Shown here one piece after another: positions 12,136 through 23,308 of a stretch of DNA of 64,000 nucleotides. The notes beneath the pieces are model-generated. The model had not been told where the DNA came from, searched no databases, and was given only the letters and a program-made list of their open reading frames with translations. Position numbers and translations under genes: made by a program. Source of the stretch: Clavulina sp. PMI_390 (taxonomy: Eukaryota > Basidiomycota > Agaricomycetes > Cantharellales > Hydnaceae); the NCBI GenBank assembly GCA_015039315.1, contig WIDE01000022.1, forward strand, positions 1 through 64,000, given 5' to 3'. Position 1 is the stretch's first letter. Every line of letters begins with the position of its first letter.

Positions 12136-13992
12136 TCAAAAGCTATATACATCGATGTTAAAGAAACCACCACCTCCCTCACCAGTTTTAACCGCGATTC
12201 GACCGCCCATGTCACTCCAAAGAATATCAGACACCGCCGCATCAGATTGACCGGGTCTGATCAGGCCATGTTCAGACGCTTTGCCGTCTCGGAAGACCTT
12301 GAGGGTGCGGTTGATATTGTATGTAGGCGCGCAGGTGGAGAGCATGAGGTAGTTTGTGGAGGGTTTTGTAGTTTTGACAAGGGTCAGAACGTGCTCAAGG
12401 CCTGCACAGCTCCTAGTTGAGATGATGATTGGACTAGGAGAACGAGCTGGTGAAGCATGCTGGGGCTTTTGGCGCTGTATAGCCGCATTAACACGGGCTG
12501 CAAGACTAGTAGCCTCGGGATCCCTCGGGGATTCATTGTGTATATGGAATGAATGGTCTATTTTGTCCTCTCCGAATTGGGTGGGATGATCGGTACAGTC
12601 GGTCGTGTATTGATATCGCTGAGTAGCAGTCTTGACTTCTCTGGGAATGGAGTCCCTATCCATTTTCCACATAGTAACCTTTTCGTTGTGGTCATAAGAT
12701 GTCCCAAACGTCATTGGAGCGCTCCATAAGCGACCCCAGCCAAAGTAAACCACGCAATCTCGTTCAAGGACGTCTCGGTTCGCTGATCCGACAGTGTTGA
12801 GGAATTGGAGCTTATAGATAAGGATCCGACTGGTGTCCGTAGATATGAAGATGCGACCTTCCTGGATTCTAATATTGTAGTCTGGGCGAAGTTCCTATTC
12901 ACAAACTTTTAGCATCTGGCGTATCATGTACAAGGGAGGAAGCGCCTACCATGTTGTGGGCGGGAAGATAGTACCAGCCGCGTTTGTTGAAGTCATACAC
13001 GTCGAGAACTGATCGCGAGCCTGAGCCTTCACCAGGGTTGTTGAAGCCGACAATAAGGAAATTATTCAGGAACTGCGAGTAAGCAAGCCGTAAGCCTTCC
13101 TTGGGCTTGATGATGGAGCCCAGAGAGAGCCAATCCTCCGGGTCAACTGAGTCTAGATATATAAAGTGCAAATTTGGAGGGCCATTTGGCCCCCTGTGGA
13201 CGATATCGTCAGCTTGAAATCAAATTATGTGGCGAGGGGATAATAACTAACAAAATATTTGAGTAGATGAGCGCTCCTCGCCGGCCACGAAAGTTCGCAG
13301 CCGTCACGGTTATTAGACGTTTTGGAGGAAGTGGACCTCTGTCCCAGCTGGTGGAGAACGAGGCCTTTCTGATGAACCCAGTCTCTAGATCAACCACACG
13401 TATCTCATATGTGAGGGCAATCACGAGGATGTCTCCTTCCCAGCTCATGGCCATGGCGATGAAATCCTGATGAGGACACTGGCTTAGGGCTGTGATGGAC
13501 AGGTGAACGGAGGGAAGCCTAGTTTCCATATCCTCATACTCCGGTGGGCTAAGAGCACGTTTAACCCGCATCACCCGTCGGTAGAAGGACCGGGCATTTC
13601 TCTTGAGTGAGATCGCAGAATCACCAGGAGGGGTCATCATCTCGCATGTCCCAGCCACCACGGGCGTAAACCCGATATCAGGGAAGACGGGGGGACGAAA
13701 GTGAGGGAATGATTGAAAGTCCTTATTGGAAAGGGTATCGCAAAGGGCAATCCATGGTGGGTTGGACAAAGAGATCTCGTACAGTCGTCGACAAGTCTGA
13801 GGACAGAGGAGGGTAGTCTTAGCATATTAGCGCGATCACGAGGCAATAGTTCCCAGCTAAAGCCAGGCGGAGACTAATCACTGAATAAAAGACAGGAGCT
13901 ATTCTTACTTGGCCTAACGAAGCAATGTCCTGAGCGTCAAAGTCACAGCAGAATATTGCGATGAGAATGTCCGTTGGGAGTTCGCAAAACAT
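12136..13992 (-). CDS. F-box protein, subfamily B
   Basis: Exons 13992-13909, 13796-13252, 13193-12950 and 12894-12136 sum to 1632 bases, 543 residues. The first exon is only 28 codons and is entirely F-box: M-F-C-E-L-P-T-D-I-L-I-A-I-F. It is followed after a phase 0 intron by T-C-R-R-L-Y-E-I-S and P-W-I-A-L-C. The last exon ends with I-L-W-S-D-M-G-G-R-I-A-V and D-V-Y-S-F. Intron phases (0, 2, 0) equal those of subfamily A, so B is a distant member of the same superfamily. It lacks the basic/serine N-terminal extension seen in other copies. The plus-strand gene at 36796 is its close relative (E-L-L-I-A-I-F-C-C, H-G-L-x-x-P-G). Probable SCF adaptor; target unknown. Confidence 0.83.
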
Positions 13993-14494
13993 GGTTGATT
14001 CGATAGATATTAGCGTAGAAAAGTCGCGATCTTGGACATTCGCATATCACAGCAAATGATCAGGATTCGGATGTAGGCAGGAACTTTTGGCCTGATCGTG
14101 GTGCTGTGCTTCATGCTGTGAAATCATCACGTGACGGATCTCACAGCACGACGAAACTGTATTCGTCGAGGAGCCATAGTTCTCGCTAGACCTTGCCAGA
14201 TCTCGGGGTAAGAGGGCTAGTTAAGAATTACCGGGCCGAAGTGTCGTCGCAGTTCTATCCCGAGTTACATTCGAGGGAAGAAAATGTATCGATTATTCGT
14301 TGAGATTAACAAAACTGAGTGAAGAGCAAGGCGGTGTTTGTAAACGATTATAACAGTGGGTATACACATCTAACATGTCAGTAGTAAAAGGCTTAGTGAA
14401 TTAGGAGTCGAAATGAGTAACACGCCTTAGCGGGAACCTGTGAACCCGCCCCAGCCCCGAACTTTTCTCGTCTGAAGTTGCCGTCATGCGCCAA
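13993..14494. other. Intergenic, no gene seen
   Basis: Half a kilobase holding the 5' flank of the subfamily B gene and the 3' flank of the gene at 14495. No element recognised. Confidence 0.4.
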
Positions 14495-16664
14495 TCAGAA
14501 TACGAACGTCTTGAGGACCATGCCCTCCCCTGCCCCTACATTCAAGTCCGCTACACCCATCACTCCGCTCCAGCAATCCATGTAGCTGAACTCCTTGACG
14601 CCTACGCACTTGCCGAGCACTACGCGGGGGAGCACCCCAATTGCCGTGCTTGACGAACTCGAGGAACTAGCACCAGACCCGCATAAAGATCCAGGTCCAT
14701 CGATGATCTGTGAACGCGCAACGTTCGCCTCACATCCAATGCATGCAAGCCGACCTGACACAGTCTCATCGAAAAGGCCTGGGCGTGGGAGCATTACGAA
14801 GGGGCTTTGATGCAGCGTGATATCTGCGGGTGCGCTTGAAGCGACGAGCTGACTTGGTGGCTCTGCGTCTGGTTCTGCAGTGGACACTGCACTGTCGGTC
14901 CAAGCAGAGAAGAGAGGGAGAGCGTCGATAGCACTGCTGGTGGACTCGTCGTCGCATACGTCAATCAGCATATCGTCATCTGAGTCCGTTGCCCCGCTGT
15001 CACTGGAGGCCGCGCGCGCGAGGCGACGTCTCATGAGATGTCGAGGAAGCTCGGGCGGTGCGGGCTCGTCATAGACCAAGGAAATGTATCTTCCTTGACA
15101 CTCCATCCGCAGGTCATTCCAAATGAGCATTTGTACTCGAGTGTTCACCTTCCCTTTTGATACCGGAAGCCAGGAAGGTAAGAATACTCCAACGAGGTAG
15201 GTGTGTGATAGGTGGACCCGTGCCACTTGTGTGCGTTGCACTTTTTCAGCAGCCTCTTCAAATGAAGGGAATAATGTTGGGAGTTTGAGGAAGTGGCAGG
15301 CGAGCCCATTGTCTGTAGCAAAATTGACTGCAAACAGATCGGGCCCAACCATTGTTACTCTAGGATAGCGAACCGCGCGCTAGACAGAATGAAGAAGGAA
15401 TACATTAATCGTGAATCACAATTGAGGGAGGAGCCTGAGATAAGTGCCAACTTACCAGCTCTTCGTTTGTGCTGTCTGAGCCATCGTTCTCGAGCAACGA
15501 CAACTTGGCTACGGCCCAGGTTCCCTCCCGCCAGTTCCAAATAGCGACAATGCCAACGACGCCCGCGACGAGCAATAGATCACCATCAAGTGTCCAGCAC
15601 GCTCGGTTTGTGATGGTCAGCATTGTACTTGCTAGCGGTCGGAAATTGAGTCCATGCCACGGGTGAAGGTCGAGCGATAGAATCAGTACGTTGTCTGCAC
15701 CATTTTCACTGATAGTAGAAACACGATGACATCAGGTTCCGCGCAGACATGGCAGTATAAGGAGTCACAACATACCCGCTAGCAGGTTGATAAAACACTC
15801 CAATAATGAGCTCGTTATCATCGTTCGCACTCTGCTGAGTGACAATTCTGGTGACTTTTCCCTTGCATGGATAGATGCCCAAGGGCTCAGAAACAAGGCG
15901 CTTCTCGTGCGATTTGCCTGATACAGACGTCGGGCTCGTGCCCCACAAATCCCAGCACGCAAGCCAGGTCTCATTGTGGACACCAATGAGGAACCGGCCA
16001 CCGCGCACGAGCGTCGTCGTCTCCACCACGTCGTCCAGCGAAGCGTCCCATTTTGGCGGGTTGGTATCGCCATTGTCGTTGAGCTGAGCAGTGCTGAGGC
16101 CAATGGTGTTGGTAGTGTACGCGCGCTCGCCCCAGTCAAAAGATAAACGGTCCTCGAACTGGTACGGCCTAGTTACAGCCGCTTCGACCTCGGCGCTTGA
16201 CATGTCCGAGAGGGTATAGGTGACAGGAGGAACGCCATGCAAACGACATGACTGACGAAGGAATTTGCACCAGAGGACGCGCTGGTAGGAAATGTCTCTG
16301 AAGAGGCGGCATGTCTATTGAAAAGTGGCGTTTGCGGGTCATATTTGTGTTATCACAAAAAAGTGTGGAGAGTCGGAAGCTCGGTCAGCTTCGCCGCACA
16401 TCATTGGCACACGAGGCGATATCAACTCACCTGGCGTAGTCTCAGTGTATCAAACACCCAAGCGTAGAGCATGATCTCATGCCATATATCCACCTCTTCT
16501 GTAAAAATTCGGTGAAGGCTGCTTCGGCGAGGCACCACATCCAGGCCACTCGTGATCCCCAATGTCAATGACGCGTTATACTGACATATGAGTGCAAAGG
16601 TTTCAGGGAATGGGGCGTTGGACTTTGCAAGTTTCTCGCTGTTAGATATAGAAACGGAGGTCAT
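14495..16664 (-). CDS. F-box-like protein, subfamily E
   Basis: Exons 16664-16431, 16314-15776, 15708-15456 and 15379-14495 sum to 1911 bases, 636 residues. Exon 1 carries a degenerate F-box (E-E-V-D-I-W-H-E-I-M-L) and joins at phase 0 to T-C-R-L-F-R-D-I-S and V-L-W-C-K-F. Exons 2 and 3 include beta-strand-like segments (W-L-A-C-W-D-L-W and L-L-V-A-G-V-V-G-I-V-A-I-W-N-W) reminiscent of WD-type blades, though no full WD repeat can be counted. The last exon contains an acidic/serine linker, S-S-D-S-G-A-T-D-S-D-D-D, and ends K-T-F-V-F. Exon number and intron phases (0, 2, 0) match subfamilies A, B and D, placing it as an outlying member. It has no second copy in the window and looks intact, so it may be the conserved, non-expanding member. 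Confidence 0.72.
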
Positions 16665-16952
16665 TGGAGGGATTGGATGAGGACGTAGCGTCAGCGAGCC
16701 CGAGGAGGTACCAAGATGGTCGTCCGCGAAGGCGTCACGCGTGACATCCGGGTCTTACAATTTATTTGATAACGGGCGGGGCGCCCCCCGCGCCGGTATC
16801 CATTTTTACGACGACAGGTTCCGACACAAAATGAGAGTCTCAGCTCGTTTTGGTTAGATGGCATAGAAATTGATGAATACTAAATGTAAAATACTAATAG
16901 GAACATAGTATACAAATATTAACGAGAAAAAGGAGCCAGTGATAACCGGAAA

Positions 16953-19900
16953 TCACAACAGAACGAATCCGGTCTTCTCCTCCGATAGCTGGCTTTCTTC
17001 CATACTAGGCGGAACCTCATCTGCATCGCTATCCGCACCATCTTCATCTACAGTGTTAGCCTGAAGATCTTCCATGACGCGATCCTGCTGTACAGAAACT
17101 CGGTCGTCATCAAAATCCGAATCGAGATCGGAAGGGATGGCCACTGGTGAAGATCCCAGCGAGTCAAAATCGGTATCGATATCCGATTGACCCTCGTCCG
17201 CATGCACCTCTGCTGGTAAAGAAGAAGAATCGGAGGTGTCCTCGGCTTCGGGTGGGACCGGCGGGAAAGAGCCGAATGAAGTGGGAAGTGGAAGAGGGGA
17301 CGTGGGTGCATCATCAGCATCATCAACGGGGATGGTCGGACGCATGAGTGGGGACGATGAGCGTGGTGGATACGAGGGCGCCAATGATGAAATAGAAGCA
17401 AGCGGCAATCCAACGACAAGAACCTCAGAGACAGGCTCGGTCGCTTCTTCCAGGGGTTGAGGCGCATTGAGACCCGCATCCGTTTCCTGAACCACGGTAT
17501 TGGAATCTTCCTCCGTCACAGCAGGCAACTGTGGTTCAGGCTCTAGGTCTTCAGCCGCCGCACTAGGTTCCTCTATTGAAACGTTAATAGTGGCATCAGA
17601 CCCCCTCCTAACAGGACTGGGAATTGCAGCTGAGGCTTCCGTGTCAGCAACAACTGGTGTGGCAGCAGCAAGATCCTCGGAAGCGAGAGTTGATGGTTCG
17701 AGAGGGCTGGAATCGAGAACCTCGGATACCGTGCCGATTGACTCAGGCACAGTATCTTCAGGTATGACGACGGTTTCCATCGTCTCTGTTGATGGAACGG
17801 CAACGGTAGGCGCATCATCCGTAATGGCTGGAGCAGAGTTCTCGTTATCTGCTACCATAGTATCGGCTGGCAGAATCTCCTCGACTGCAGTGTCCGATGA
17901 AGGGGTCGCTTCATCCACAGCTGCTTCGCTCAGTGCCTCCTGAGTAGAAGCAGAGTCTTCAACAACAGCTTGCTGCTCATTCGCATCCTTTGCTGCTTCT
18001 TCCTCCTTGAAAGCAACCCAAGCAGTCTCTTTCGCAGCCTCGAGTCCCTCCAGCGCACTCTCAACCCTCCTCACCAGTTCCTTCCTCGTCTTCCGCACCT
18101 CGCTATCACCACCGCTCTCAACAGCATCGAGGTCTGTCAGCAAACGCGTCAACGCCTGCTCGTGCACACGAACAGGAGCGTTCGTGGCCGTGTAGAGAAG
18201 CGCCGACGCAGAGCTCGAGGCGGAAGGAGCGAACTCGAGGTGTTCAGGGAAGGTGAATGCGCTTGTAAGTGAAGTGAAGCGGTCTTCGATGGAGGAAATG
18301 GCGGAGAGAGACGCGAGGGATGAGCGGGAGGTCGTGCTGATTGTGGAGAGAGCAGGGGATGAAGGAACAGCGATGGTGGGAGAGGATTTGGAGCTAGAGC
18401 TGGGAGTGCTAATAGGGATTCGCACTGGAACTGGCTGTGGTTTAGGAGAGACGGGAGGGGTAGAAGTGACTGGGCCATTCACAGGTACCCTGGTGATCTT
18501 AGGAGCAGGATGAGATACAGGTCTAGGTGATGACGAAACAGAGGAGGGAATAGGCATCGAAGCAGACGAACGAGGCGAAGCATTCGCACTACCCGATGGA
18601 GTACGGGTCGAGCTGCTCGTAGTCTTAGTTGCCTGGACAGGCATCGGTCGCTCCTTGGACGCAGCGGCCAAATTCTGAACAGGAGTGACCACAGGTGCAG
18701 GTTGCACCTGGACATTGGCCGTAGCACCAGTACCAATACTGGTGCTAACACCCTGCACATTCCCCCGAGGATCCAAGCTCCGTCGAATAGCTTCCTTGAT
18801 ATCAGCTACCTCATCAGCTGCACCAGGTCGCACATTGTGGGCCCCAGCACGAGCATTATGAGGGTTTGGTGAAATATGCGAGGATGTCCGTCCTGGAGTA
18901 GGGAATGGAGAAGAAGAGGAAGCAGGAACAGGCTTCGCGGTGGTAGGCTGGGCAGGTCTCGCTTGTGAGGCTGCGGCAGTAGCAGGAGCAAAGGATGGTT
19001 GGGTGAATGCTGGATGGCGGCTCTGGACTCGATGCTGCTCTGGCGCTGGCACTAGCGCTGGTAATAGCTCCTCCTCGATGGCTTCGCTGAAAGCACCTAG
19101 CATTTGCATCAATAAGTCTTCGGGGCCCGCATTAGCAGGCTGTGCTGGTACTGCGGGACGAGCGCGTGGTGCAGAAGAAGGCGCAGAAGGTCGCACGGTA
19201 GTAGTAGCAGTGGGAGGAGCTGCCCTCCTAGATGGCGCCTCGGGCTGTACACCAAAGAGCTCGCCAAGGAATTCTCCAAAGCCAAGAACGTCGTCATCGC
19301 GGCTGACAGATTGTCGCGAAGGCCCTGGACGTGAGACAGGACGACGTTGGGGTGTGGGGATCGAACGACGAGGCTGAAGGAGGTCACCCAAGCCGAATTG
19401 CTCCATCATATATTCCACATCAGAAGTTTCTCGGCGTGCTGGGGCAGGCCGCCTATAGGATGGTTCTGGCTGGGACTCTCGAGTGGGAGGTGCAGGGGAG
19501 ACATCTTCATCAGAGAAGACTTGGCCTAGTAGGCTGAAGATCTCGTCAAGTTGGTCTGCCTCTGTTCTCCTTGGAGGCCTGTAGTTTGACGAGGTCTCTA
19601 CTGGGGTGTCGTTGGCGAAGCGAACCTGGCGGTGCGGTGGGGCTGGGCGTCGGTCGCTATGGGCCTGAGGTGGGCTTTGCCTACGATGGAACTCCTCAGC
19701 AAAGTGGGGAGCAGGAGCAGTTCTAGGGGCGGGGGGAGCCTGCTGGACAATGGGTGGGTGCGATAAGCATGGCAGATCGTCTGTGCGGGGGAACCACACT
19801 TACCCTTGGAGCGCGTTGAGCTTGTGGGTGGGAACGAGTTGGGGGTCGACCGAAGGGATACATCGGAGCGAACTCAGGTTCAATGAGGTCTTCGAGTACG

Positions 19901-20010
19901 AAAGGCGCTGGTGCTCGTCGCGGTTGGGAGCGAGGATGGCGTGGAGAGAAGTGTGGCCGGTGATAAGGAAACATGGTCAGGTGGGGTGGCGGTGATGGTG
20001 GGAGCAGCAC
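16953..20010 (-). CDS. BAG-domain protein with long disordered regions
   Basis: Two exons, 20010-19804 and 19742-16953, joined by a 61-base GT-AG intron, encode 998 residues (986 if the Met at 19974 is used). Most of the chain is Pro/Ser/Ala-rich and low in complexity. At about residues 555-648 there is a helical segment with the pattern of a BAG domain: L-T-R-L-L-T-D-L-D-A-V-E-S-x-G-D, V-R-K-T-R-K-E-L-V-R-R-V-E and A-L-E-G-L. BAG domains bind the Hsp70 nucleotide-binding domain and promote nucleotide exchange, so a cochaperone role is inferred. The C-terminal third is acidic (many Asp/Glu/Ser runs) and ends S-E-E-K-T-G-F-V-L-L. It is single-copy here and interrupts the F-box array. Confidence 0.8.
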
Positions 20011-20045
20011 GAAGAGCAGTGACGATGATATAGTGAGCTTTATCC

Positions 20046-20052
20046 TATATAT
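20046..20052 (-). promoter_or_regulatory. TATA-like element upstream of the BAG gene
   Basis: A TATATAT run lies 36-72 bases upstream of the two candidate start codons on the minus strand. Further upstream, TTCTCGAA at 20146-20153 resembles half of a heat-shock element, which would suit an Hsp70 cochaperone, but a full three-repeat element is not present. Confidence 0.35.
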
Positions 20053-20490
20053 GGAGGCTGCGCTGCAGAGCTGACGCGTCGGCCTATCACCATCACATAT
20101 CTCATTTTGTCTCGCTGACTGTGCCTCGGAGAAGCCGACGGATGGTTCTCGAATGAGGCGGAACGAGGCTTAGCTAAGTTTTGCGATGCACCCGGGATGG
20201 TATTACGACATTAGCGGATGACTCATTTGGTCACAGCACTCGTGGCATCAGAGGGTGTCGTATGGAGGATATATTGCAGGAATGGTTTATAGTCCAACGA
20301 GCTGAAGCTGATACCCTTGAGGAAAAGGCAAGGGCGAGGGGACTGTCATGGGAATGGATAGCCGTGACCCCGTCACAATGACTCACCATGGCTCAGTTCT
20401 GCCGTTCATGTATCTATCATAGTTCAGTGGTGTGAAGATACTCCCGCATTCCCACTATCAAGGGAAGCATATACGCGGATGGGGAGAAAA
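20053..20490. other. Intergenic, no gene seen
   Basis: Holds the upstream region of the BAG gene and the 3' flank of the frameshifted F-box copy. No coding segment recognised. Confidence 0.4.
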
Positions 20491-22430
20491 TCACATTTGA
20501 TAAATCCGAACTGACAATCCGTTCGACTCTTCGTCGAAACTAACAACAACGATCCTCCCCGTCCACTCACTCCACAAAAAATCGCAGATAGCTTCTTGTT
20601 GCGCTCTTTGACGCAGCTTCACACCAGTCAGGCGGTCCCGATTTTCCAGGTGCACAACCTTGTGCTGTGTCTTCCAAGGTCTTGATTGTGGGCCGCACCC
20701 ACAATTCAAGCCCGCTTGGGGGGCATGACTGAGCATGAGGACGTCTACCGCCCATCCAACAAGCGAAGCTGACTGAGTAGGGTTGAATGTCCAGGCCTGG
20801 AGCATTTATGCACGAACTCCTCGTTAGCTTTACGAAACGCCGAGTATAGAGGCCATAGGGTGGAAGAATGGTATGATGATTTTGTGGGGCGTATTGGAGG
20901 AAAGTGCGAGGGATTAATCGCGAATTTTTTTGGCGGCCCATTGAATTTGGGTGTCCCATCCTCCCCCAAAGGATTGCAAGTGAGGTCTGTCGTGATGAAC
21001 GTTGTAAACGTCCGTATGCAGGAGAGTTTCCAACGTCTGAACTCGGGCAAAGGATCGCCGTGTTCACCGCGACTCGGACTTCTCTGTACATTCTCGCAGT
21101 AGACATAGCCCCACTTCCTCCTGCTAGTCCAGATGGTGATATTAGTGTGCGTATGTTCAGAATTCCCAACCGAATCGTCCAAATCACGCTCCAGAATACT
21201 GCCTGACTCGAGTATTAGAAAAAGCCTCTTGTTGACAATTTCAACAAAATCAACGGCAGCGTGATCCTGAAAAAGAACTGTCAGAGAGCGCTAAGTTACA
21301 TTAATATATAAGGATCACCCACCAAGCGTGTGATGGTGATAATACGGTCGGACTGGAGGCTGATAATATTCACGACGCTGTAATCGTATTCGTCGTTATC
21401 TGTGCTCACGGCGATACAATACAGGTGACCAGCAGCAATCCAGATCAACTTGGGAGCTATCGATGCTGGAAGGGCTATATCAAGAAGGCTCAAATAGCTC
21501 GGAACATCTTTGGATGTCTCATCCCGAGGGAGCTCTTGGAAGAGTAGAGATACTGTAGAATCGTTGCTGCCAATCAAGAGGAGTGGTAAATAAAACCCGC
21601 CCCCAAAAACTCTCGACATTGAGACCTACATGAGATTCCCTGCAATCAAAATTCCTACAGACCCATTATATTCGCACATGGACGTCACCAGCTTCGGGCT
21701 TTCTGGCCGATGTACGGTCTCGTGCCTGAATCGTAATTGGAGCCTCGTTTCATGATGAAGATCCACGACGAGTAATCCAGATACCGTCCATACCACAAGG
21801 ACTTCGCCTTCAGTAGTGATCGCGACTGCGATATATTCATGTGCCGGGAGGTTGACGATTGGGGAGTTGATTTCGAGCGCACGGATACTGTGCCCGCGAG
21901 CATGCAAGCGATGCTGAGCCCCAAAAATTCTCTGCATGCGACTTCTTGCTGAATCGATACTGGGCCCTTGAGGATTCAGAGTAGTTTCTGATTGAGGTGA
22001 CTGGAGCATGATTGTTTTTCCAGCCGGAGGTAGCCCCCGGGCATCCTCTAAACGTTGCGTATAGAACTCTGGGCGCAATGGAGGAAGAAAACATCTCTCA
22101 GCGAAGCGGTGCCACAGCATAAGCCATGGGAGGTCCCCAAATGACACCCGGTGCAGCCGACGACAAGTCTGATTAAACACAAACAAGGTACCAAGGGTAA
22201 GGCAACGAGATCAAATATAACGTGAATATGATACTACGCACCCGACCCAAGGCAATCAGATCGCGAGGATTACTAGTTAAATAACACATGATGCAGAAAA
22301 TCACGTCTTCAGGCAGTTCGGACAGGCGTAGTCGTCCATGGGCATGTGGACTAATCTTCGAGAGCTGCAATTCGGCATCGTGGGAGGAAGAGGATATTCG
22401 CTTCGAGAGAAAAGTTCTGAATCGTTCCAT
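20491..22430 (-). pseudogene. F-box subfamily A copy A4 with a one-base frameshift
   Basis: The four exons place cleanly at 22430-22242, 22168-21630, 21566-21323 and 21266-20491, with intact splice sites. Their sum, 1748 bases, is one short of a multiple of three. The break is visible near 20745: the frame runs through G-H-S-T-L-L-S-Q-L-R-L-L-D-G and hits TAG, while the next frame resumes at once with V-D-V-L-M-L-S-H-A-P-Q-A-G and runs to the normal end. The lesion lies in a run of Gs, where most copies read D-G-D/A-x-D-V. F-box at residue 39 (L-P-E-D-V-I-F-C-I-M-C), then T-C-R-R-L-H and P-W-L-M-L-W-H-R-F-A-E. Either a young pseudogene or a homopolymer sequencing error; apart from this base it would encode about 582 residues. 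Confidence 0.75.
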
Positions 22431-22847
22431 TGTTTCTTGAGGCTATCACTGGCAGGGATAACGTGACAGAGAGAGGTGTTTGGTCAGTTTTTGTGCACGA
22501 TTTTATAAACGGACAAGACATCCCGAACGCTTCTTTACATAATCAACTCGTGGACTCATTTGAGTATCAGAGTGTCAGGAAGGTTCTGGTCGAGATGCAC
22601 ACCCAAACAAGACCGTATAGGAGCAATAAAGTCACAGAATCCTAATGGAATGGATCCCACGCGACCTCTAATATATGCTCTCTGTTTTCCTTGCCTGGCT
22701 ACATAGCAGCTTGCTCCATCAAAAATCCACGTTGAGTTAATTTGAACAACCCGTATCACCGTTAATCTCAAGTGTTTCGCGTCGGGAAGGTCCGCACGTA
22801 GTCCCTCTCCAACTCGATTAGTACACGGGAGAGATATCCTTGATAGC

Positions 22848-22975
22848 ACATCCGATAGACACCAACTGCCAGCATTTTTGATTCCGTGGTGACACTAGCA
22901 AGGAAAAACCGTCCTGTTCACTCATTCCATAGAAAGAGACGGACTTATTCTGGGATAGCTGTCACGTGGTCCTAT
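22848..22975 (-). pseudogene. Relic of the C-terminus of an F-box A copy
   Basis: Read on the minus strand this gives V-R-L-F-L-W-N-E-stop-T-G-R-F-F-L-A-S-V, then S-K-M-L-A-V-G-V-Y-R-M. It parallels the last 40 codons of the copy at 23309 (R-R-F-L-W-N-E-W-A-G-R-F-V-L-A-S-V). The tryptophan codon of the W-T-G block has become a stop, and the normal terminator after the final Met is TGC. No further family sequence is recognised upstream, so only the tail survives. Confidence 0.7.
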
Positions 22976-23071
22976 CGCTGCTCAATGAACAACCTCAGTA
23001 CAACAGCGATCCTTCACACGTCTGGATCATTCAATGAGGAGACATCCTGCATGTGTGAGTATATACACGTA

Positions 23072-23190
23072 TCACATCTGATATATCTTCACTGTCAGCA
23101 TCGCGGATACGTCGTTGACGCAGACAATGACAATCTGGCCCGTTAGTTCACTCCATCGATACTGATGAATACGTTCTCCTCGCTGTGTCG
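23072..23190 (-). pseudogene. Second relic of an F-box A C-terminus
   Basis: The minus strand reads R-W-S-E-L-T-G-Q-I-V-I-V-C-V-N-D-V, then A-M-L-T-V-K-I-Y-Q-M and a TGA at 23072-23074. This is the family tail (L-W-S-E-W-T-G-Q-I-V, M-L-T-V-G-V-Y-Q). It lies about 100 bases from the relic at 22848 and 120 bases downstream of the intact copy at 23309, so two copies have collapsed to their tails here. Confidence 0.7.
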
Positions 23191-23308
23191 AACCTGCAAC
23201 GAACTATGAATGTGCGCGCACACATATATCTGAGTGTGACATGGACGAGGAGTCCAAGAGAAGCTATTCATTCAGGATAATCCTCTGTAACTGCATGTGT
23301 TCTGACCC

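Noticed and set aside
17500..17943. Long plus-strand open frame rich in Ser/Ala/Val
   Set aside because: It is the antisense shadow of the repetitive Ser/Pro/Ala codons of the BAG gene.
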